Source: Paenalicyclobacillus ferrooxydans
GTDB taxonomy: Bacteria > Bacillota > Bacilli > Alicyclobacillales > Alicyclobacillaceae
Assembly: GCF_001399675.1 (NCBI RefSeq)
Contig: NZ_LJCO01000042.1
Span: 1-64,000 of the forward strand
Reading direction: 5' to 3'
Length of the DNA: 64,000 nucleotides
In this document: in pieces, positions 1 through 7,343 of the stretch
Position numbering within the stretch: the stretch's first letter is position 1
How the letters are laid out: each line of letters begins with the position of its first letter
Position numbers and translations under genes: made by a program
The notes under the pieces: model-generated
Told to the model about the DNA's origin: nothing
The model's input: the letters and a program-made list of their open reading frames with translations, nothing else
Database searches by the model: none

Positions 1-130
1 GTCTAAGAGGCAGATTGCCCACGTGTTACTCACCCGTCCGCCGCTGACTTCCGAAGAAGTCCGCGCGACTTGCATGTATTAGGCACGCCGCCAGCGTTCG
101 TCCTGAGCCAGGATCAAACTCTCAAAGCTG
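1..130 (-). rRNA. 16S ribosomal RNA, 5' end (partial)
   Basis: On the minus strand the sequence holds the universal bacterial 16S 5' primer site (AGAGTTTGATCCTGGCTCAG at 103-122), followed by the conserved stretch with GACGAACGCTGGCGGCGTG and the GGCGGACGGGTGAGTAACACG motif. Only about 130 nt of the gene lie in the window; the rest runs off the left edge. The mature 5' end is placed a few bases before AGAGTTTG by analogy with Bacillus and is approximate. The variable part looks Alicyclobacillus-like from memory, not from a search. Confidence 0.97.
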
Positions 131-200
131 AGAAGTTTGCTCTCTTCGTTACCGAAGATGCTCACTTCGAATCTGTACGTTTCACTCTCTGCGTGTGTTT

Positions 201-215
201 AGTTTTCAAGGAACC
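201..215 (-). promoter_or_regulatory. rRNA leader motif
   Basis: On the minus strand this reads GGTTCCTTGAAAACT, the motif commonly seen in Bacilli upstream of 16S and in the 16S-23S spacer, where it takes part in the processing stems and antitermination region. It lies about 70 nt upstream of the 16S 5' end. Confidence 0.6.
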
Positions 216-224
216 AACTTCATT

Positions 225-268
225 TTGATGCCTGATAGCTTGCCTCTTGATGCCTGACAGCTTGCCTC
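225..268. repeat. Two tandem 22-bp copies in rRNA leader
   Basis: Two adjacent 22-bp units (225-246 and 247-268) differ at one base. They lie between the rRNA promoters and the 16S leader motif, so they are transcribed as part of the rRNA leader. The duplication looks recent; function unknown. Confidence 0.8.
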
Positions 269-323
269 AATATCAGCGTTGTTATCAGGTTTTCATCGTA
301 GCCGCCTCGCAGCGACATCGACT

Positions 324-353
324 AGTATATCACAGTCGCGAGTGCGTTGTCAC
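324..353 (-). promoter_or_regulatory. rRNA promoter P2
   Basis: On the minus strand there is GTGACA (-35, 348-353), an 18-bp spacer and TATACT (-10, 324-329), about 200 nt upstream of the 16S 5' end. It fits a SigA promoter in the usual tandem-promoter arrangement of rRNA operons. Inferred from sequence only. Confidence 0.6.
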
Positions 354-476
354 GTGGAAGTTTTTGTCGAGAGCGTTTCAAGCTCTTTCAAACATCAACA
401 TGGCCAACAGAGTAATGGTATGTGAATACCATATTCAATCACTCATTCTCGCGCGCCCTTCGAAGGGGCGAGGAGT

Positions 477-506
477 AATGTATCACGAATCAATCACGAA
501 GGTCAA
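477..506 (-). promoter_or_regulatory. rRNA promoter P1
   Basis: On the minus strand TTGACC (501-506), an 18-bp spacer and TACATT (477-482) form a SigA-like promoter about 150 bp upstream of the second one. Together they form a tandem pair typical of rRNA operons. Confidence 0.55.
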
Positions 507-540
507 GTCTTATTTTGTATTTCGTTGAAACGCCGATTAA

Positions 541-636
541 ACCGCCCTTGAAACACCCTTAAACACCTCTTCCAATATCCCTTAAGCCCCGCCTTGAAAC
601 GTCCCTTCAAACGTCCCTTGAAACGCCCCTAAAAGC
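541..636. repeat. Degenerate 10-13 bp tandem repeats upstream of the rRNA operon
   Basis: About eight imperfect head-to-tail units resemble ACGTCCCTTGAA, separated only by length drift of 1-3 bases. They lie upstream of the rRNA promoters in otherwise empty sequence (507-770). No ORF with coding character runs through them. A role as upstream regulatory DNA is possible but not shown. Confidence 0.55.
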
Positions 637-770
637 CTTCTTGGCACCCCCCCTGAGCACACATCTAGCAACCAGCAAAGGTTGGCGAAACACGGAAGGC
701 CAATCACACACAGGGTGCTGCATCAAGGACTCCACAGTGCCCTGTACCCTTGAGGAAGCCACCGAACCAA

Positions 771-805
771 AGAAAAAACTGCCGCCTCCAAAAGGAGACG
801 GCAGT
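771..805 (-). terminator. Rho-independent terminator of Ser-Leu-Ile tRNA cluster
   Basis: The minus strand reads a 12-bp stem (ACTGCCGTCTCC with GGAGGCGGCAGT, loop TTTT) followed by a T-rich run at 777-771. It is directly downstream of the tRNA-Ile gene and ends the three-gene tRNA transcript. Confidence 0.9.
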
Positions 806-817
806 CGATAACGATTT

Positions 818-894
818 TGGTGGGCCTAAGAGGACTTGAACCTCTGACCTCACGATTATCAGTCGTGCGCTCTAGCCAGCTGAGCTATAGGCCC
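818..894 (-). tRNA. tRNA-Ile (GAT)
   Basis: A 77-nt cloverleaf with encoded CCA. Acceptor strands GGGCCTA and TAGGCCC pair, and the anticodon loop CTGATAA carries GAT. It is the last gene of a leftward Ser-Leu-Ile cluster that ends at the hairpin 771-805. Confidence 0.96.
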
Positions 895-902
895 AAAAAA
901 CC

Positions 903-989
903 TGGTGCGGTCGAGAGGACTTGAACCTCCACGAGCTTGCGCCCACAAGAACCTGAATCTTGCGCGTCTGCCAATTCCGCCACGACCGC
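903..989 (-). tRNA. tRNA-Leu (CAG)
   Basis: An 87-nt class II tRNA with a long variable arm and encoded CCA. The acceptor stem GCGGTCG/CGACCGC is perfect. The anticodon stem CAAGA/TCTTG encloses TTCAGGT, giving CAG. Confidence 0.96.
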
Positions 990-1006
990 GTGGCATAAAG
1001 TAATAC

Positions 1007-1100
1007 TGGCGGAGTGAGAGGGATTCGAACCCTCGATACGGGTTTTGCCCGTATACTCGCTTAGCAGGCGAGCGCCTTCGACCTACTCGGCCATCACTCC
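1007..1100 (-). tRNA. tRNA-Ser (GCT)
   Basis: A 94-nt class II tRNA with a long variable arm and encoded CCA. The acceptor stem GGAGTGA/TCACTCC is perfect, with discriminator G as usual for Ser. The anticodon loop carries GCT. Confidence 0.96.
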
Positions 1101-1705
1101 ACAGATGGTGTTGATAAGAGAATCATACGCCCTGAAAGCGACATAGGACCCAAACTCACTCGTCCGATTCTACCAGTTATCAGATAAGAGCACAACTAGG
1201 CCTTTAGCAAAAGACCTGAGTCAACAACTGGGTTGAACGTCGTGACTATGGAGTCATCGCATTGATGCTGAATTTTGGGCTTCGCGCCACCGGAGCACTG
1301 GAGATCCAGGAGGCGACCCGCACCTTTCAGAGGGTGCCATGCTTATTCGCCATCAAATGCGAAAGGCGGTAAAGCGTGGACGGAGTACTTAGGAGGTTCC
1401 CCAACAACACCTCGTAAATAGCAGTATGGATTTGGTGACTGCGGCCCGACAACTTACACACCCATCCTTGTAAGGGACTGAGTGTTACCTGAAATCTAGA
1501 CCAACTTGAATAATCTGATCGATAAACAGCTTTCTCTCTTCGCTCCCACGTCAGAGCGGCCTAAAAACCTTCGACACGGTTTGCTCAATGCCCCTCTGCG
1601 TCTTTTCAAGATAACAAGGCCCTCAACCCCGGATCCGACGAGTCGCACAATTGACTTGCTATTTCACCCTTCTCCCCGTTTTCTCCGATTTCTTTATACA
1701 AACAT
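1101..1705. other. Intergenic, no gene recognised
   Basis: About 600 bp between the start of the tRNA cluster and the promoter at 1706. Short ORFs here (for example 1506-1709) have no ribosome-binding site or recognisable product, and the last one runs into a promoter. I see no conserved RNA that I can name. Confidence 0.5.
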
Positions 1706-1734
1706 TTGACAAACGATGTACAGTTGATTATAGT
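1706..1734 (+). promoter_or_regulatory. SigA-type promoter of PAS/MCP gene
   Basis: TTGACA (1706-1711), a 17-bp spacer and TATAGT (1729-1734) form a near-consensus vegetative promoter 74 bp upstream of the ATG at 1808. Its presence argues against any longer reading frame start upstream. Confidence 0.8.
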
Positions 1735-1807
1735 TTTCCTGCCAATAAGATGCAAGACATGGGAATTTGACTCTATTCAGGACTTTATCCCATTTGGAGG
1801 CAGGACA

Positions 1808-2707
1808 ATGCATATCGCAGACACAGCACACACTACAGACACAGCGTCGAACGCGGACACCACGTTCGACGAGAAGGTACTCTTTTCGACCATTTCTAAA
1901 TCCCTAGCCATGATTGTGTTTAATACTCAAGGCCGTGTTATATGGGTGAACGAGAATTTTGCAAAAGCAATGGAATATGAAGCGGAAGAAATGATTGGCT
2001 TACACCACCGTACATTTTGTTTCCCAGGGTTTGTTGCAAGTGCTCAGTACCAGCAGTTTTGGCAGGATTTACGCGGTGGAAAAGAGTTTCAAGATAAAAT
2101 TAATCGAGTGACGAAGAACGGAAAGGTAATTGTTTTAGAAGCAACGTACATGCCTATCTATAACGGCGAGGCCGCTGTTCAAGGTATCGTGAAGGTGGCC
2201 ACGGACATCACGCGTCGCGAGACGGTGTTGCGCGGCAGCACGGCTGAACTGATGGCCATGGTTGAGGAGATGACGGCGAGTACAGATCAAGTCCTGTCTG
2301 CATCCAGCATGATTGCGTCCAATATGAAAGCCCTGAATGAACAATCTGAGGTTGTGCGTGGTACGGTCGAGGACATCCAATCGATTGTTTCATTTGTACA
2401 AAACATTGCATCGCAATCTAACCTTCTCGGCTTGAACGCGGCAATTGAAGCAGCACGCGCGGGAGAGCACGGTCGGGGCTTCGCTGTTGTGGCCGATGAG
2501 GTCCGGAAAATGGCCGACAGCAGCAAAATTTCGGCAAAGGACATTTCGACTCGGCTGGCTACCATATTGGGATCGATAACGTCCATGGTCAATCGAATGC
2601 TGGAAGTGACGAATCAAATCAATGAAAACCTCGAGGCAGTAGGTGAATTGAAAAAGGCCCACGATCACATTGCCATAACCACCGAAAACCTTTCCTCCAG
2701 CCTCTAA
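1808..2707 (+). CDS. Soluble PAS-domain methyl-accepting chemotaxis-like transducer
   Basis: A 299-residue protein. Residues about 27-137 form a PAS domain (with the typical WVNENFAKAMEY helix and an ATDIT end). Residues about 180-260 hold the MCP signalling tip, with NIASQSNLLGLNAAIEAARAG at 199-219 and FAVVADEVRKMAD after it. In the family this hairpin tip contacts CheA/CheW; there is no transmembrane segment, so it should sense a cytoplasmic cue, perhaps redox or oxygen through PAS. The signalling region is short and lacks long methylation helices, as in small soluble transducers. The ATG at 1808 is chosen for the GGAGG at 1797-1801 and the promoter at 1706-1734. It is monocistronic; no che genes are nearby. 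The ligand is unknown. Confidence 0.88.
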   Translation: MHIADTAHTTDTASNADTTFDEKVLFSTISKSLAMIVFNTQGRVIWVNENFAKAMEYEAEEMIGLHHRTFCFPGFVASAQYQQFWQDLRGGKEFQDKINRVTKNGKVIVLEATYMPIYNGEAAVQGIVKVATDITRRETVLRGSTAELMAMVEEMTASTDQVLSASSMIASNMKALNEQSEVVRGTVEDIQSIVSFVQNIASQSNLLGLNAAIEAARAGEHGRGFAVVADEVRKMADSSKISAKDISTRLATILGSITSMVNRMLEVTNQINENLEAVGELKKAHDHIAITTENLSSSL

Positions 2708-2930
2708 ACCGCATGACATTTCAAATCATGTACAATGGTTTGAGCCGTGTACAATGTTTGCAGGGTGCTGGCAAGGTGAAGAGAGCCTGATGAGTTCTCT
2801 GCTCAAGTTGAAACTTGCGCAACATGGTATTCACCACGTCGTGTACGCCGCATCATCCCGTTCCAAGCCGGTGATGGTCTCCTAGATGAAATGGATGAGA
2901 GATTGTCCAAGGGATCATCCAGATATCCAG

Positions 2931-3156
2931 GTTCTAATGAAAGAGATGGGACTAAGACGGGATGACTTATGTGTGATTTGTGCTGGGTACGCAAACAAAA
3001 TGGAGTCATTTGTGTGCGCCAATTCTAGTATGGCATCTCGTTATCCCGTTTCGATTGGCATTTGATGATTACAGCCCATCGGATCTCATGAATATTATTC
3101 GTAAACATGTTCAGAACTTAACCAGTTATACGCCCCATGGATTTATCTGGAATTAA
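2931..3156 (+). pseudogene. Remnant of a SpoVK/CbbX-type AAA+ ATPase
   Basis: Translation from 2931 gives LMKEMGLRRDDLCVICAGY followed by KMESF and a SRYPVSI stretch, then a stop at 3063. A +1 shift near 3058 continues with FDDYSPSDLMNIIRKH up to a stop at 3154. This order (KEM-RDDLVVI-AGY-M-SRFP-I-F-DYSPDELMQI) is the hallmark of the C-terminal half of SpoVK/CbbX AAA+ proteins. The Walker A half is not present, the frame is broken and substitutions have accumulated, so this is a decayed fragment. Upstream (2870-2930) one can still read a related frame, but I cannot align it. No promoter or ribosome-binding site is evident. Confidence 0.7.
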
Positions 3157-3283
3157 CTTAGGGGGGGTATCTGGACCGATCCGATTTTGCCGCTCTATTT
3201 CTTCCTATACTGTTTATCAGGGCTCATGAGGCGAGGAACAAGTGTTATATTCGGGACAGTAGCGGTGCATCCTCGAGATAAGT

Positions 3284-4510
3284 CTAGTCTTCGAATGTGC
3301 ACCCAAGTTCAAGACCCCATTCATTCGAGTCTGTATATGTGACAACTTGATTTCGTCCTAGGGATTTGGCCTTATAAAGCGCCGAATCAGCGTTTTTAAG
3401 TAATGCTAGGTGGTTATTCGCCGATACAGGATAAGTTGAAATCCCAATGGAAACTGTGATCGTTCCTTCTGGCATGCACTCGTTTCCTTGGAATTCAACT
3501 TCCACGTGCTTCCTGACGCGCTCAGCAATCTCAAATGCTTGCTTGGATTCCATACTCGGCAGAACAACTGCAAATTCTTCGCCACCGTACCTACAAGCTA
3601 TTGATGGTAATTTTATAGAATGTTCGAGAAGCCGCCCAATTTTCTGCAGAAGTATGTCCCCTTCTGGGTGCCCCAAACAGTCATTATATTTTTTAAAATA
3701 GTCAATGTCGATCATAACAAGGGAAACTTCTCGGAACTCAGATATCATCCGTTCTATATTCTCCTGAAAATATCTACGGTTATATAGTCCTGTTAATCCA
3801 TCTTTGAAGGCAAGAAGAGCCATCTCATTGTATTTACGATACGTAATTCCTAGCAGCCACGTTACTGCACATAAGGCTACAACGCTAACTATTCCCCACA
3901 ATTGAAGTGTAAAGGCCATAATTCCACCAATCAACATTTCCACAAAAAAGAGAATTAGATAATCTAAATTTTGGCTTGTCAGTAACTCGAAAATTGTTTT
4001 AGTAAAACTAGCTCTATGTCTAATGAACAGAGCCACAAACGTAACTATCAAATTTGTCACGATATATGCTAATGCAGATAATACTAATGGGACGATGACT
4101 CGTCCATTGAACTGACCGGTTACACCTCCAGCGCGTTCAAAAACTTTCGCACCCACTACAGCGCATAGACCAATTTGCCCTGTATTAAAAACAACAACTC
4201 TCCAACCAGACAGCTTCCAGACCATAAACATGGCAGGTACGCTTAAAATCAGAAGTACCAAAGTTGGTTTCGCGCCATAATTCACATAACATGCATAGAT
4301 AATAGAGGAGGCTAGAGTGAACGCCCCAGTTGTAAAAGGTATCAGGAAAATATGAGATTGAAATAAAGATAAAATACCACCCATAATGACGATCGCAACT
4401 ATCTCTTCCATGGTCGGGACATTTGTATGACTGGTAAAAAAAAGAAAGAGAAAAACCAGGCCGAATATTGCCCCATAAATATCTAAATATCTATCCCTTG
4501 GTACATCCAA
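3284..4510 (-). CDS. Membrane-bound GGDEF diguanylate cyclase
   Basis: About 408 residues. The first ~225 hold seven or so hydrophobic helices; the last ~170 form a GGDEF domain with DGLTGLYNRRYF and the active-site signature RYGGEEF (GGEEF about 309-313). The family condenses two GTP into cyclic di-GMP, so catalysis is expected. The inhibitory I-site RxxD, normally five residues before GGEEF, reads KLPS, so product inhibition at this site is probably lost. The start is the TTG at 4510, preceded by GGGGGG at a good distance; a longer ATG start at 4537 lies within a TATAAT-containing stretch (4545-4552) and lacks a binding site. The gene stands alone between a pseudogene and the tRNA array. 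The ligand of the membrane domain is unknown. Confidence 0.87.
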   Translation of the reverse strand: MDVPRDRYLDIYGAIFGLVFLFLFFTSHTNVPTMEEIVAIVIMGGILSLFQSHIFLIPFTTGAFTLASSIIYACYVNYGAKPTLVLLILSVPAMFMVWKLSGWRVVVFNTGQIGLCAVVGAKVFERAGGVTGQFNGRVIVPLVLSALAYIVTNLIVTFVALFIRHRASFTKTIFELLTSQNLDYLILFFVEMLIGGIMAFTLQLWGIVSVVALCAVTWLLGITYRKYNEMALLAFKDGLTGLYNRRYFQENIERMISEFREVSLVMIDIDYFKKYNDCLGHPEGDILLQKIGRLLEHSIKLPSIACRYGGEEFAVVLPSMESKQAFEIAERVRKHVEVEFQGNECMPEGTITVSIGISTYPVSANNHLALLKNADSALYKAKSLGRNQVVTYTDSNEWGLELGCTFED

Positions 4511-4810
4511 CCATTTTCCCCCCATATTAATGATCATATGGAATATTATAATAGTCGATTTAAAAGTGGAAAGTAAGATCCAGTGACAGATCGCAGCATA
4601 GTCATAAAATGGACACTTGGGCCAAACAGCGGGCTCGGGGAGGCCTAGCTATCTCAAGGAGACGAAGCCCACAGACTGCCCGAGAAAGTACCACTCCGTG
4701 CGAGAAGGACATTGTTTGGTGGGGAATATTCGACCACAGTTTGGCAAATCGGAAGAATCTAGGCTTAATGTTGGAACTTATCTAACATGCGAACGAGTGG
4801 CCAGGCAAGC

Positions 4811-4848
4811 AAAAAGACCGCCACCCTATATTGCAGGGTGACGGCCGT
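4811..4848 (-). terminator. Rho-independent terminator of the ten-gene tRNA array
   Basis: On the minus strand a GGCCGTCACCC / GGGTGGCGGTC stem is followed by a T run (4815-4811). It lies ten bases past the tRNA-Gly(TCC) gene, the last of the array. Confidence 0.88.
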
Positions 4849-4857
4849 TTCTTGTTT

Positions 4858-4931
4858 TGGAGCGGGTGATGGGAATCGAACCCACGCTACCAGCTTGGAA
4901 GGCTGGAGTTCTACCATTGAACTACACCCGC
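4858..4931 (-). tRNA. tRNA-Gly (TCC)
   Basis: A 74-nt cloverleaf with CCA and a perfect acceptor GCGGGTG/CACCCGC. The anticodon loop CTTCCAA gives TCC. It is the last gene of the array. Confidence 0.96.
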
Positions 4932-4936
4932 ATGTT

Positions 4937-5013
4937 TGGATTGCTCGGAGAGATTCAAACTCCCGACCTCTTGATTGGTACTCAAGCCCTCTATCCGACT
5001 GAGCTACGGGCAT
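4937..5013 (-). tRNA. Aberrant tRNA-like gene, anticodon ACC (possible pseudo-tRNA)
   Basis: The D arm (TAGCTCAG-GGATAGAG) and anticodon arm (CTTGA/TCAAG around GTACCAA) are intact and an encoded CCA is present. However the acceptor stem has mismatches at 1:72 (A-A) and 5:68 (C-A), and the T loop reads TTTGAAT, replacing the near-universal C56 that pairs with G19. The anticodon ACC would read glycine GGU, an anticodon hardly ever used in bacteria. The body resembles tRNA-Arg more than tRNA-Gly. I take it as a decayed or repurposed tRNA inside an otherwise healthy array; a functional odd tRNA cannot be excluded. Confidence 0.65.
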
Positions 5014-5075
5014 ATTGTTCTGCACATCAACTTGTACTTCGAACCTTCCCGCAACACATTCAGGGTCTATCGTAA

Positions 5076-5148
<73 letters not shown>

Positions 5149-5151
5149 ACG

Positions 5152-5243
5152 TGGCGGAGAGAAAGGGATTCGAACCCTTGAGACGCGGTTAACGCCTACA
5201 CGATTTCCAATCGTGCTCCTTCGACCAACTCGGACATCTCTCC
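5152..5243 (-). tRNA. tRNA-Ser (GGA)
   Basis: A 92-nt class II tRNA with CCA, acceptor GGAGAGA/TCTCTCC, a long variable arm and anticodon loop TTGGAAA, giving GGA. Confidence 0.96.
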
Positions 5244-5261
5244 ATATATGGTGCGACTAAA

Positions 5262-5336
5262 TGGTGCGGCTAATAGGAATCGAGCCTATGGCCCCCACCG
5301 TGTCAAGGTGGTGCTCTCCCTCTGAGCTATAGCCGC
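5262..5336 (-). tRNA. tRNA-Val (GAC)
   Basis: A 75-nt cloverleaf with CCA and acceptor GCGGCTA/TAGCCGC. The anticodon loop TTGACAC gives GAC. The T loop begins CTCGA rather than TTCGA, a mild departure from consensus. Confidence 0.93.
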
Positions 5337-5352
5337 TCGAGGTTTAAAACCC

Positions 5353-5427
5353 TGGAGCGGAAGACGGGATTCGAACCCGCGACCCTCGCCTTGGCAAGGC
5401 GATGCTCTACCCCTGAGCCACTTCCGC
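5353..5427 (-). tRNA. tRNA-Gly (GCC)
   Basis: A 75-nt cloverleaf with CCA and acceptor GCGGAAG/CTTCCGC. The anticodon loop TTGCCAA gives GCC. A gap of about 105 bp separates it from the upstream tRNA-Phe, the widest spacer in the array. Confidence 0.96.
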
Positions 5428-5532
5428 ATTTTAGACCGATGACGCTGTATCCAACGATGATCCCAGTGGTGTGATCATACTCGGGACATTCACCATCTGG
5501 CGGCACAAGCCACCATCTTACGAATGACCTCT

Positions 5533-5608
<76 letters not shown>

Positions 5609-5613
5609 AAATC

Positions 5614-5689
5614 TGGTGGGCGTTGACGGGCTCGAACCGCCGACCCTCTGCTTGTAAGGCAGATGCTCTCCCAACTGAGCTAAACGCCC
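5614..5689 (-). tRNA. tRNA-Val (TAC)
   Basis: A 76-nt cloverleaf with CCA and acceptor GGGCGTT/AACGCCC. The anticodon loop CTTACAA gives TAC. Confidence 0.96.
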
Positions 5690-5692
5690 TTA

Positions 5693-5767
5693 TGGTGACC
5701 CCAAGGGGATTCGAACCCCTGTTACCGCCGTGAAAGGGCGGTATCTTAACCGCTTGACCATGGGGCC
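5693..5767 (-). tRNA. tRNA-Glu (TTC)
   Basis: A 75-nt cloverleaf with CCA. The acceptor GGCCCCA/TGGGGTC has one G-T pair. The anticodon loop CTTTCAC gives TTC. Confidence 0.96.
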
Positions 5768-5800
5768 ATCTGTGCGGCGCACGTACGCTGCACAGTCGTG

Positions 5801-5876
5801 TGGTGGAGGTAAACGGATTCGAACCGATGACCCCCTGCGTGCAAGGCAGGTGCTCTCCCAGCTGAGCTATACCCCC
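5801..5876 (-). tRNA. tRNA-Ala (TGC)
   Basis: A 76-nt cloverleaf with CCA and acceptor pairing GGGGGTA with TACCTCC (one G-T). The anticodon loop CTTGCAC gives TGC. It is the first gene of the leftward array. Confidence 0.95.
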
Positions 5877-5885
5877 ACGTTGGCC

Positions 5886-5941
5886 GTCTGGAATACAGTT
5901 CAGGATTCCAGACTGCTTCAGAAGCGGCGAGGAGAAGTATA
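5886..5941 (-). promoter_or_regulatory. Promoter and leader hairpin of the tRNA array
   Basis: On the minus strand an extended -10 (TG-N-TATACT, hexamer at 5936-5941) lies upstream of a perfect inverted repeat GTCTGGAAT/ATTCCAGAC (5886-5913), just before tRNA-Ala. The -35 is not clear. The hairpin would be in the 5' leader of the precursor and could be a processing site. Confidence 0.5.
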
Positions 5942-6355
5942 ACATGCACGAAAACGTCAGGTCTACAAGCAAATTAACTTTCCGAATTACATGTACTCTC
6001 TGAAGCTTTTCTCCAAACTTTTTCCCCGAACTTTTTTCTGACACACTATCCCTGACAACTATGAAACTTAACTCAGTGTTAGCGGTCTTGACCTCATTGG
6101 TCTGGGTGACCAAGCCTCCGTGGCCATCCCTCGCCACACTGCCACCTTTTTATAACACTGGTTGCTCAACAAGGCATCTGAAACGGCTGAGCTTAGAAGT
6201 TTGCCATCATTATCTGATAACATACTCAGTAACATAACAGGAGTCGGAGCGACGGAACGAGGTTGACCGAGTTTTAGACTTCTTCATGACGAACAAAGAG
6301 TCCGTGATTCAAACAACAAACAGGTCTTGATACAGACAAAGAGGTGTTGATACAT

Positions 6356-7318
6356 ATGAAACTTCAGTGCATTGTGCTTGATGATTATCAAGGCGTTGCT
6401 CTGTCTATGGCCGACTGGTCGAAGGTCGAGGACCAAGTGGATGTCGAAGTCCTCCGAGAGCACATCAGCGACGAAGATAGTCTGGTGCAAGCCATCGAGC
6501 AGGCCGATATCATCGTCATGATGCGTGAACGCACTCCGATTCAGGCACCTTTGCTGCGGCGGTTGCCCAATCTGAAGTTGCTCATTACCACCGGTATGCG
6601 AAACGCATCACTTGATGCAGCTGCCGCGGTGACCCAAGGCATTATCGTCTGCGGTACCGAAGGCAACTCACAAGCTGCAAGTGAATTGACATGGGCGCTG
6701 ATTCTCGGACTGGCAAAGGGCATTGCCGTAGAACATGAAGCCTTCCAAAAAAGCGGGCCATGGCAAAGTACTGTTGGTGCGGACCTCTACGGACATACGC
6801 TCGGGATTATCGGGCTTGGACGCCTTGGCAGCCAGGTGGCACGCGTGGGCCTCGCTTTCGGAATGGATGTTCTCGCGTGGAGTCAGAATTTGACTGCCGA
6901 CCTCGCTGCTAAAGTCGGCGTTCGCATGGCAGCGTCAAAAGAGGAATTACTAACAAAGAGTGATTTTGTTTCGATCCACCTTGTCCAGAGTGAGCGGACA
7001 CGCGGACTGATTGGAGAACGCGAACTGCAGATGATGCAGCCGAACGCATTTCTCATTAATACCTCGCGGAGTGCCATTGTCAATCAAGAGGCGCTCGTTC
7101 ACGCCCTGCAACAAAAGTGGATTCAGGGAGCTGGACTAGACGTCTTCGATGAAGAACCCCTGCCTCTGCATCACCCGCTTCGCTCGTTACCCAACGTGCT
7201 AGCGACGCCTCATATTGGATATGTAACAGAAGACACCTATCGTACCTGGTTTGCTCAAATTATTGAGAACATCCAGGGGTTTCTCGCTGGATCTCCGATT
7301 CGACAGCTGACATTCTGA
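6356..7318 (+). CDS. D-isomer-specific 2-hydroxyacid dehydrogenase family protein
   Basis: A 320-residue cytosolic enzyme, the normal family size. It has the Rossmann motif GLGRLGSQVARVG at 153-165 and the catalytic triad expected for the family: Arg238 (NTSRSA), Glu267 (DEEPL) and His286 (TPHIG). Such enzymes reduce 2-keto acids to D-2-hydroxy acids with NAD(P)H, or the reverse. The substrate is not readable from sequence; the nearest relatives by feel are phosphoglycerate-dehydrogenase-like proteins of unassigned role. The ATG at 6356 is preferred over the GTG at 6344 because AGAGGTG (6340-6346) sits at the proper distance. The following membrane protein starts 25 bp downstream, so the two may share a transcript, although no functional link is obvious. 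Confidence 0.88.
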   Translation: MKLQCIVLDDYQGVALSMADWSKVEDQVDVEVLREHISDEDSLVQAIEQADIIVMMRERTPIQAPLLRRLPNLKLLITTGMRNASLDAAAAVTQGIIVCGTEGNSQAASELTWALILGLAKGIAVEHEAFQKSGPWQSTVGADLYGHTLGIIGLGRLGSQVARVGLAFGMDVLAWSQNLTADLAAKVGVRMAASKEELLTKSDFVSIHLVQSERTRGLIGERELQMMQPNAFLINTSRSAIVNQEALVHALQQKWIQGAGLDVFDEEPLPLHHPLRSLPNVLATPHIGYVTEDTYRTWFAQIIENIQGFLAGSPIRQLTF

Positions 7319-7343
7319 TCCTTTCTGGTCTGAATGGGTTACA

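Noticed and set aside
247-528. 93-codon open frame in the rRNA upstream region
   Set aside because: It runs through both rRNA promoters on the opposite strand and a duplicated leader segment; no product recognised.
1506-1709. 67-codon open frame before the PAS transducer
   Set aside because: No binding site; its end overlaps the promoter at 1706-1734.
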